7,051 bases of DNA from Flavobacteriales bacterium (GTDB lineage Bacteria; Bacteroidota; Bacteroidia; Flavobacteriales_D; Crocinitomicaceae). The stretch's first letter is position 1. Each line of letters begins with the position of its first letter. The position numbers and the translations under genes were made by a program. Below are positions 1-6,600 of the stretch, piece after piece. Location of the stretch: NCBI GenBank assembly GCA_947458985.1, contig CANHBA010000117.1, positions 1 through 7,051 on the forward strand, given 5' to 3'. The notes under the pieces are model-generated. The model saw only the letters and a program-made list of their open reading frames with translations, did no database searches and was not told the DNA's origin.

Positions 1-165
1 GATACCGGCGCTACCTTGGATCTCATTGGGCCAGTTCTCATTGGGATGGTAGTCTTTTACGATTACATCCTTGAAAAATTGTTGCAGACAGCTCAATACC
101 AATCTGTTTTTGGGCAGCCACTGCTCTGTGTCTTTTATTCTGAATTTAGTTAAATCTTTTGCCAT
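1..165 (-). CDS. Unrecognised protein, N-terminal 55 residues only (runs off left edge)
   Basis: An open frame reads leftwards from an ATG (CAT at 163-165) to the window edge without a stop, giving exactly 55 codons. The protein starts MAKDLTKFRI and continues with a mixed charged and hydrophobic segment. There is no signal peptide or lipobox, so a cytoplasmic location is likely. It holds two Trp (W16, W45) and a Pro/Asn-rich stretch near residues 40-47 (HPNENWPN). I do not recognise the family and the fragment is too short to assign a role. The start is supported by the A/T-rich leader typical of Bacteroidota genes and by the divergent gene beginning about 105 bp away. The two genes may share a regulatory region, but nothing else links them. 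Coding status is moderately sure; function is unknown. Confidence 0.6.
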   Translation of the reverse strand, partial: MAKDLTKFRIKDTEQWLPKNRLVLSCLQQFFKDVIVKDYHPNENWPNEIQGSAGI

Positions 166-270
166 TTTGATCAATTAATTTTTATCAAATGATATCTCTT
201 TACGAGCGTACTGAATCAAATATCTTTCCTTTTTGTGCTTCAAATGATACACAACCGGTACATTTACATT
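166..270. promoter_or_regulatory. Divergent intergenic region with repeated TCAAATGATA and a possible -7 box
   Basis: This AT-rich spacer separates two divergent genes and should hold promoters for both. On the plus strand TATCTTTC (221-228) matches the Bacteroidota -7 consensus TAnnTTTG at all but the last base. It lies about 43 bp before the preferred ATG at 271, but no TTG is seen at the usual -33 spacing. TCAAATGATA occurs twice (185-194 and 240-249), with a partial copy ATCAAAT at 215-221. The palindrome TTGATCAA lies at 167-174, next to the minus-strand start. All of these are short and could be chance in AT-rich DNA. Confidence 0.35.
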
Positions 271-1551
271 ATGGTCGATGAATTAAAATTAGAACTCGAG
301 AAAACATTCAATCGTAAAATCACGGATAGAGGTGCTTGTGAGTTGCTCGTGCAAGATATTTACGAAAAGACAGGTGCGGTGTTGTCCTACAATACTTTGC
401 GCCGTATGTTTGGTTTAGCCGAATACCGAAAACCGCGCTTAAGTACACTCGATCAATTGGCTGTTTATTGTGGCTTTCGCTCTTTTAATGATTTTGCTCA
501 GCGTTATACAGAGGTCGATACCTGGCCAACCTGGGAAAATCTATATGTGAATTTGTCTTCGAATGAAAGTGCTGTATTAATTGAGATGCTCTTGTTTCGC
601 AAGCGACGAAATGACCACTTTACCATTTCATTTACGATAGTTGTACGTGAATTACTCAATCGGAAAGATTTAGCCGGTTTGCGTGCTATTTTTCAAGAAC
701 CTGCCTTTCAATTTACGCAGTTACCTTATGATGAAGTGGCTCAAATTGGCGTACTTATTGGCTTGCACTTTAGAAATTTCAGCGATCCTGAACTTGAGCA
801 ACAGCTCTTATTGCTTCCTAATTTTAGGGACCTCATTTTAAAGATTTTTGTCGATTATGGCCGCATTAGTGGCAAGTACGGTGCCTGGATCACCTACCTC
901 TCGCAACAAGATAAGCTTGATGATGAGACAATTACATTTATTTCTTGTTTAGAGGCGTGGAGATCTTTGCTGATGCAAGAAAAGATTCCCAATGCAATTC
1001 TTCGAGCGATTCCAGCACTTTCGCTAAACCAACACCCCATCTTATTTGGTCGCATTTTTAGTTTGAAAATGCTTCAAGCTAAAACCAAGCAAGCAAAGCA
1101 TAGACTCAGAGAGCAAATGCTAGAGCGCCTTGCTTTTGAACCAAATTATGCCACGGAATTACTTTATGAACCTGCAGTTCAGGGTTTGGTAATGCGTCAG
1201 CCCGATTTGGTTGCTTTTGTTGCCCAAAAACAACACATGGTCCACGATATCAAATTTTGGTATCACTTTTCTCAGGTATCTATTCACCGCGTATTTCAGG
1301 TGTCGGTTCTGATTGCAGACAAACAATTTACCAAGGCCCTTAGCATTCTAGAAAATATACCTTACGGTCATATCCGACATGGCTACCGAGAGTTTATTGA
1401 GGTTTTTGTGTCGTTCTTTAGATTGGAAATTGCCAAAGCAATGAAGAGTGGTGATTTACAGGAATGGAAAGACAATTTTGAAAACTGTAGAAAAGTACTG
1501 GCCTATCCCATTTTTACAGATGCGTATTTTGAAAACTACTTCAAGAGCTAA
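271..1551 (+). CDS. Putative HTH-like N-terminal domain protein with long helical C-terminal region
   Basis: The frame is open from a GTG at 235, but I prefer the ATG at 271. It gives a 426-residue protein starting MVDELKLELE, leaves room for a leader after the possible -7 box at 221-228, and begins at the first amphipathic helix; an ATG at 244 is the alternative. Residues 1-75 look like a small helical DNA-binding-like domain: SYNTLRRMFGL (39-49) resembles a recognition helix, followed by LSTLDQLAVYCGF (57-69) and a SFNDF turn (71-75). This pattern recurs in uncharacterised Bacteroidota proteins. The remaining 350 residues are rich in Leu, Phe and charged residues with no signal peptide or membrane segment, suggesting a helical, possibly TPR-like, protein-interaction region. 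No catalytic motif is seen. The last 4 bp (CTAA) overlap the convergent lipoprotein gene. A regulatory role is inference; the coding call is strong. Confidence 0.85.
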   Translation: MVDELKLELEKTFNRKITDRGACELLVQDIYEKTGAVLSYNTLRRMFGLAEYRKPRLSTLDQLAVYCGFRSFNDFAQRYTEVDTWPTWENLYVNLSSNESAVLIEMLLFRKRRNDHFTISFTIVVRELLNRKDLAGLRAIFQEPAFQFTQLPYDEVAQIGVLIGLHFRNFSDPELEQQLLLLPNFRDLILKIFVDYGRISGKYGAWITYLSQQDKLDDETITFISCLEAWRSLLMQEKIPNAILRAIPALSLNQHPILFGRIFSLKMLQAKTKQAKHRLREQMLERLAFEPNYATELLYEPAVQGLVMRQPDLVAFVAQKQHMVHDIKFWYHFSQVSIHRVFQVSVLIADKQFTKALSILENIPYGHIRHGYREFIEVFVSFFRLEIAKAMKSGDLQEWKDNFENCRKVLAYPIFTDAYFENYFKS

Positions 1552-2207
1552 ATGCCATTCAACTCCTGATATGCTTTTTTGTAACGGCGCTTTTTGAGCG
1601 TGTGAGGCACGTTGCGTACCATTCTACGAATCGCTCTTCGCTGCATGTTTTCCTTAATAGAGCCATATTGACCATTAAGTGAGGTTTGGCCATTCCAAAT
1701 TTGCTCGGCGCGTTTGGCATCGTAAATGGAGAGGTTGAGATTGACGACGTTCGTGATCGCAGTGAAGTTAGGATTGGTTGAATTGATCATAATGGCTGTT
1801 GCTTCGCTGATGGGTTCTAATACTTGAATATTTCCAAAAACCAGGGCGTCTACATGTAGTAAGCTACAGAGGTCGTTGTTGGTTTTGGGTGTATTAGGGT
1901 AGCCCGCACCAAAGAGGATGGCATTGACTTCATCTGGCGTCATGAGCTCTGCATGCAGCGCGCCGCTGCGGGCATAAAATGAAAGCTGACGGTAGAGGCG
2001 CTGTTGGGTTTCTTCACTTTTGATGCGGCAGAGTTCGTTGTATTTATCTTGATTCATCCAAATTTTACGCTCAATTGTTGCCGAGATGGGCATGATCGCC
2101 ATGCGCGTGTGTTCTTGTGTAAGTTCCACCACGTTAGGTGCTTCCTGAACAGAAACACAAGCAGTTAATATTACTGTAAGGCCTAAAAAGAGGAAGCGTT
2201 TAATCAT
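1548..2207 (-). CDS. Putative lipoprotein, possibly CsgG/GNA1162/LpoB-like fold
   Basis: The 219-residue product begins MIKRFLFLGLTVILTACVSV, a classic lipoprotein signal with lipobox L-T-A-C and the lipidated Cys at 17. The mature protein should therefore be anchored in the envelope and face the periplasm or the cell surface. Residues 35-42 (RMAIMPIS) look like the first beta strand of the fold shared by CsgG, TolB-N, LpoB and GNA1162 lipoproteins. A helix with Cys60, a TPDEVNAIL segment (90-98) and a hydrophobic strand LLHVDALVFGNI (116-127) fit the same pattern. This fold assignment is by eye only. The last 30 or so residues are very basic (KKRRYKK). It is the last gene of a likely three-gene operon, starting 6 bp after the flavin reductase-like gene, behind an A-rich leader without a Shine-Dalgarno sequence. 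Lipoprotein status is strong; role unknown. Confidence 0.85.
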   Translation of the reverse strand: MIKRFLFLGLTVILTACVSVQEAPNVVELTQEHTRMAIMPISATIERKIWMNQDKYNELCRIKSEETQQRLYRQLSFYARSGALHAELMTPDEVNAILFGAGYPNTPKTNNDLCSLLHVDALVFGNIQVLEPISEATAIMINSTNPNFTAITNVVNLNLSIYDAKRAEQIWNGQTSLNGQYGSIKENMQRRAIRRMVRNVPHTLKKRRYKKAYQELNGI

Positions 2208-2213
2208 AGTTAT

Positions 2214-2837
2214 TTATTTTTTGGCTCTTGCATACGAAAATCGTTCCAAAAGTTGGGGAAGTGCATAGCCGTCAAGTCCGTTGATCGCTACAACATTGCC
2301 TTTTTCGAGTTGCAGCCAGTTGTCTGGGGTCAGGAGTTCTTCTTCGTAAAAGATAGCTTCAATACTGGCAATGATATGCAAACAACCGTTTTCCTCGATG
2401 AGGTATTCGTTGACGTATTTACACAATAATTTCACAGGGCTTCCTTTGACAAAAGGAACAGGACAACCGCCGTGGTAAACTGGCTCGAGGTTGGTCATGT
2501 CAAACTCGCTGACCTCTTCAGGGTAGTTGGCAGAGGTGTGGTGGGCATCTGCAATTTGGTCTGAAGTAATGTGGTTGACCGAGAAATAGCCATAGGCTTT
2601 GATGTTCTGATAGGTATGGCGTGGCACGGTAGTAGGGCGCAGAATAAAACCGATCAGCGCAGGGTCGCTCCCTAAATGTGTGATGCTTGAAAATACCGCA
2701 ACATTGGTTTTGCCTTCGTTGGAAATGGTTGCAATGAGGTTGGCAGATTTATAGCCCGTACAGCTATTGACGAGGTTGAGACGCTCAATGCGGCCCATTT
2801 TTTCGATTTCGGAGCGGTCTATTCGGATCAGAGACAT
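2214..2837 (-). CDS. Flavin reductase-like domain protein (FMN-binding split barrel)
   Basis: The 207-residue product matches the flavin reductase-like family (Pfam PF01613 type; flavoredoxin or FMN-binding split barrel). Family-like features in order are a start at NLVNSCTGYKSANLIATI (21-38), the segment TNVAVFSSITHLGSDPALIG (44-63), then RPTTVPRHTYQNI (67-79) and a Y-F-S-V-N strand. In relatives these segments line the FMN pocket and the dimer interface. Members bind FMN and either reduce flavin with NAD(P)H or act as electron carriers; the substrate cannot be told from sequence. There is no signal peptide, so it is cytoplasmic. The length is normal for the single-domain family. It is the middle gene of a likely operon, 30 bp after the outer-membrane protein gene and 6 bp before the lipoprotein gene, which is an unusual pair of neighbours for a cytoplasmic flavoprotein. 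Confidence 0.9.
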   Translation of the reverse strand: MSLIRIDRSEIEKMGRIERLNLVNSCTGYKSANLIATISNEGKTNVAVFSSITHLGSDPALIGFILRPTTVPRHTYQNIKAYGYFSVNHITSDQIADAHHTSANYPEEVSEFDMTNLEPVYHGGCPVPFVKGSPVKLLCKYVNEYLIEENGCLHIIASIEAIFYEEELLTPDNWLQLEKGNVVAINGLDGYALPQLLERFSYARAKK

Positions 2838-2867
2838 AAGTTGTTTTGAACTTACAACAAGTGCAAT

Positions 2868-3425
2868 CTAGAATGGTTTGAAGTTCGGTATTAAAAAGAA
2901 CATACCGATTTGAATGCTCCAAAGTTTGTCGAGCTGATAATCAATGAGGGTTTGCTTTTGGTATTTTGCAGACAACTGTAAGGCGAAATCACGGGAAAAG
3001 AAATAAGTGGGGCTCAGGCCTACTTGAAGATGGATCATGTCGTCTCCGCGCAATAAAAAGTTGTCTTGGAGTTGGTCGTTGCGTAGGTGGGTTAGTCCTA
3101 AACCAGCCGATCCGTAAAGATAAAAAGAGGAGCGTCGGTTTCGGGTAATTCTGAGGAGGTCTTGGCTGAGGCTGAAGGTGCCGAATAATAAGCGGGAGTC
3201 TTGTAAGTGAACGCCGCCGAAGTCTAGGCCAAAACCATGATTTTGAACTGATTTATAGAGACCTAAGCTATAACTAGTGCCGGTGGTTTGCATTCCTGTG
3301 GCTTTGCCCACTTGTAACTCACCAAACCAGGCATCCCAACTGCGCGCAAAAGTTTGGGCGAAAGCCTGCTGCTTTGTGAGCAGCAACAACGATGTAATTA
3401 AAACTACACACATTCTTTCTTTCAT
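2868..3425 (-). CDS. Small outer-membrane beta-barrel-like protein
   Basis: The 185-residue product starts with a Sec signal peptide: basic MKERM, a hydrophobic core VVLITSLLLL, and a likely cleavage after A-F-A (residue 23), leaving QTFARSW as the mature N-terminus. The mature part has alternating polar and hydrophobic strands rich in Gly and aromatics, for example SYSLGLYKS, SFYLYGSAGLGLTHL and WSIQIGMFFLIP, and ends in Phe, as many outer-membrane barrels do. About 160 mature residues fit an eight-stranded barrel of the OmpA-like/OmpW-like size class. No peptidoglycan-binding domain is seen. The first ATG (3425) is preferred because it gives the complete basic n-region; Met5 is possible. 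It is the first gene of a likely minus-strand operon and is divergent from the giant secreted protein. Ligand and function are not visible. Confidence 0.85.
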   Translation of the reverse strand: MKERMCVVLITSLLLLTKQQAFAQTFARSWDAWFGELQVGKATGMQTTGTSYSLGLYKSVQNHGFGLDFGGVHLQDSRLLFGTFSLSQDLLRITRNRRSSFYLYGSAGLGLTHLRNDQLQDNFLLRGDDMIHLQVGLSPTYFFSRDFALQLSAKYQKQTLIDYQLDKLWSIQIGMFFLIPNFKPF

Positions 3426-3560
3426 AGGTTAAATGTACAAATCTTAGGTTAATAGTACGTTAATCGCCTAAAATTTCGCAACACATTCCATTTCTTATGT
3501 AAGTATAGCTGGCTGAATGCACAGCAATTTTGTAGCTGTTTATTCATTAAAAATTCAGAC
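3426..3560. promoter_or_regulatory. Divergent intergenic region with an imperfect 13-bp direct repeat
   Basis: These 135 bp lie between the minus-strand operon and the giant plus-strand gene and must hold both promoters. AGGTTAAATGTAC (3426-3438) and AGGTTAATAGTAC (3446-3458) match at 11 of 13 bases and start 20 bp apart, directly upstream of the barrel gene start. On the minus strand TAAGATTTG resembles the Bacteroidota -7 box TAnnTTTG but has one extra base between TA and TTTG. No convincing -7/-33 pair is seen for the plus-strand gene. The short inverted repeat ACAGC/GCTGT (3521-3525, 3535-3539) is too weak to call a terminator. Confidence 0.35.
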
Positions 3561-3623
3561 ATGAAAAGAAAAATTACAATGCTCACCACCGGACTGCTCT
3601 TGTGGTACGGAAACGCCCAGGCG
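3561..3623 (+). other. Sec signal peptide of the large surface protein
   Basis: Residues 1-21 show a basic n-region (MKRK), a hydrophobic core (MLTTGLLLWY) and a small-residue cleavage site A-Q-A before Gln22. This supports the chosen start and Sec export, the first step for T9SS cargo. Confidence 0.85.
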
Positions 3624-6600
3624 CAATATACCTGCGCCAGCGATCCAAATGGATTTGTGGCCAGTAAAAATGTAGGGTCAACGAGTAGTTATCAGCTCCA
3701 GAGTGGGGTAGAAGAACGCGCTGCTCAAACCTACAAGTTTAACGGCTCCGGAAAAGTACAAAGTGTGCGTGTATACGGAACGCATCAAACGCAATATTTT
3801 TCGGGGGTTCCTTTGAAAGTAAGTGTCACCAACGTCGATGCGAGTGGCAAACCTACCACTACAATTGCAAGTGCGCAGCATGTGTGGTGGTCTTATCCAG
3901 ACAACAATACGGGCTACATTCAGCTGAATTTTCCTGGAGGCGTTAGTGTCAGTAATGATTTTGCGCTCACCGTGGAGCTACTTAATGCACCGCCCTTCGG
4001 TACCACCTTCAACTTGCGTTATACCGGCAATGGCGAAGGATTAGGTCAGGATTTAGCTTCCTTATCGGGCACCTCAACTGGCAACAACTGGACGAGCGCC
4101 ATGAGCAGTTTTGGTAGTAATGGTGATTTTTACATTATCCCAACGATGGCCAACAACAACGCGCCTTCTTTTGAATTGGCTAGTACTTGTTTGGCTACAA
4201 ATGGTAATTTTACGCCACTCAACACATCGTTGCTCACCACAGACAGTATGTTCAATAAAATTGGTGCCACTAACTATGCGGGACCTAATTTTCTGTATTC
4301 TTGGGATTTCGGCGACGGAACGCCAGTGTCACACGCCATGTCTCCTTCACATACTTATACTACAGGCGGTGCTTATACCATCAGTCTGACCACTAAAATT
4401 GAAGGCTGGAACAATACCTGCACACAAACTTATACCAAGCAGGTTTCGGTTGGGCTCACCGCTTCGGCAAGTGCATTGACCAATGTGACGTGCAATGGTG
4501 CAGCTAATGGTTCTATTTTAGCCGTAGGGCAATATGGAACAGCGCCTTATCAGTTCAACCTTAATAATGGGCCTTGGCAAACAACTGCCGCTTTTTCAAA
4601 TCTGGCTCCAGGGGTGTATACGCTTAATTTAAAAGATGCAAAAGGTTGTCAGACAACTGCTACTTTTACAATCACCCAACCTCTTGGAATCTCTTTGAAC
4701 AATATTTTGGTTACCAATAGTGCTTGCGGATTGAGCAACGGTGCATTTACTTGCAACGCAACCGGCGGGATGTCGCCACTTCAGTACAAACTGAATGCAG
4801 GTGCTTTTCAAAGTTCAGGCACGTTCAGTGCACTTGCTGCTGGAGCATATTTGCTTACAGTAAAAGACGCAAATGCATGTTCGACTACCACTAATGTATT
4901 GGTCAATGCCAATGCAGCGCCAGTTTTAGCCGCACCCAATGTGAACCAAGTGAGTTGTTTCAACGGAAACGATGGTTCTATTAGTTTGGCATCTACAGGA
5001 GGTACAGGAGCAGTTCAGTACAGCATAAATAATGGGGTTACTTTTCAAAGTGCTAGTATTTTTACCGGTTTGATTGCTGGAAATTATACGTGTGTGGTGA
5101 AAGACAACGCAGGATGTACAAGTTTTGCGGTGGCAACCATTACGCAAGGTACAGCCATGAGCATGCAGTTGAGCACCGGAACCGTCAGTTGTTTTGGTGG
5201 TAATAATGGCAGCATTCAAGTGGCCTCTTTTGGCGGAACAGGTACCCATATTTACAGTTTGAATGGCATTAATTACCAATCGGCAGCTGTGTTTACAGGT
5301 TTGTATGCAAGTAGCTACACCGTTTATGTCAAGGATGTAACGGGTTGTGTGAAAACAGGTGTTGTTTCGGTTACACAACCTACACAATTAGCCAATGCAC
5401 TCACACCGCTTGCCGCAACGTGCTATGGTTCTTCAACTGGAACACTTACAGCTGTTGTAAGTGGGGGTACGCCAACTTATGCATTTAGCTTAGATGGCAT
5501 TTCGTACCAAAGCGGCAACGTTTTCAATAACTTGCCTGCAGATACGTTTTTACTCCGTGTGAAAGACGTTAATAACTGTATGTTAGCCACCTCAATCATT
5601 ATTACCCAACCAAGTCAGATTACAGCAACCGTGAATACGACCAATGCTACATGTACCACAAGCAATGGTTCCATCATGGCTATGGCCACTGGAGGTTCTG
5701 GTACGGGTTACCAATACAGTTTAGATGGCAGTACTTTTAGCAGTACGGGCTTGTTTACTAACCTTGCGGCGGGCAATTATTTCATTGTATTGCGCGATGC
5801 GAATATGTGTCAGAACATGGTTTCTGGTGTCATTACTTCTGCGGGTGGTCCGAATATTGGAAACCTAAGTGCTCAGAATGTGTCTTGTTTTGGTGGTCAA
5901 GATGGCGCCATTAGCATTCAAAATGTAACGAGCGGAACAGGAGCACTGTCATACAGTAAAAACGGTGTCAATTATCAAGCAAATCCTACGTTTTCAGGTT
6001 TAATTGCTGGCGCTTATATCATGTATGTCAAAGATGCGAATGGTTGTTTGGATACAATGGCGAAGGTCATTTTGCAACCAAATGCTTTTGTTGTTCAAAC
6101 GAATGTTACCGATATCTTGTGCCATGGAACGCCTGCAGGTAGTGTTCAAGTTTTGGCATCGGGTGGAGCAGGCTTTTTTGCCTACAGCCTCAATAACGGT
6201 CTCAATTATCAATCTGGTTCTAGCTTCCTTAATTTATATGCAGGAACCTATACCGTACTGATCAAAGATGCTGCAAATTGCGTGGCAGCTCAGGCTTTCG
6301 AAATCACTGAGCCTAGTCAAATTCAGGTGCATACAACTGGTTTGAATGTAACGTGTTTCGGCGCAAATAATGGTGCAATCAACGTAACCGCTAGTGGTGG
6401 TGTAGCGCCTTATTTGTACAGCCTCAATGCGCAACCTTTCGGAACAGCGAGTAATTTTGATAATCTTCCTGGCGACCTCATCTACGAAGTACACGTGCGC
6501 GATTCTAACAATTGTTTGGTTACCGCATATCGCTATATCAATGAGCCATCTCTTATTCAAGTGGCTTATTTGCTGACGCCAGTTTCATGTTATGGTGGCA

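Larger units (their letters stand above)
1548..3425 (-). other. Likely three-gene operon: OM barrel, flavin reductase-like protein, lipoprotein
   Basis: Three same-strand genes are separated by only 30 bp (2838-2867) and 6 bp (2208-2213), with no terminator-like hairpin plus T-run between them. The only upstream space is the divergent region 3426-3560, so one promoter there probably drives all three. The operon is inferred from spacing alone. Confidence 0.65.

Noticed and set aside
235..270. Upstream start (GTG 235 or ATG 244) for the HTH-like protein
   Set aside because: The extra N-terminal residues (LQMIHNRYIYI) do not look like part of the helical domain, and the start would fall almost on the possible promoter box; ATG 271 fits better, though not proven.
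2840..2858. GTTGT/ACAAC inverted repeat in the 30-bp gap before the flavin reductase-like gene
   Set aside because: Five-pair AT-rich stem with a nine-base loop and no T-run; too weak for a terminator or a translation-control hairpin.
2966..3148. 60-residue plus-strand open frame
   Set aside because: It is antisense to the outer-membrane barrel gene, whose signal peptide and strand pattern are convincing; the short product has no recognisable features.
3521..3539. ACAGC/GCTGT inverted repeat before the large gene as a terminator or hairpin
   Set aside because: A stem of only five pairs with a nine-base loop and no T-run; expected by chance.
4111..4389. Plus-strand open frames at 4111-4389 and 6004-6261
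   Set aside because: Both sit inside the large coding frame in another phase; the main frame has a signal peptide, PKD motif and regular repeats, so these are shadows.
4926..5387. Cys-rich 153-residue minus-strand open frame, and similar minus-strand frames at 3678-3881, 4629-4811, 6000-6212 and 6234-6560
   Set aside because: They lie antisense to the large surface protein, have no plausible leader or family features, and their Cys/Thr/His-rich composition is what antisense reading of Thr/Gly/Ala/Asn-rich repeats gives.
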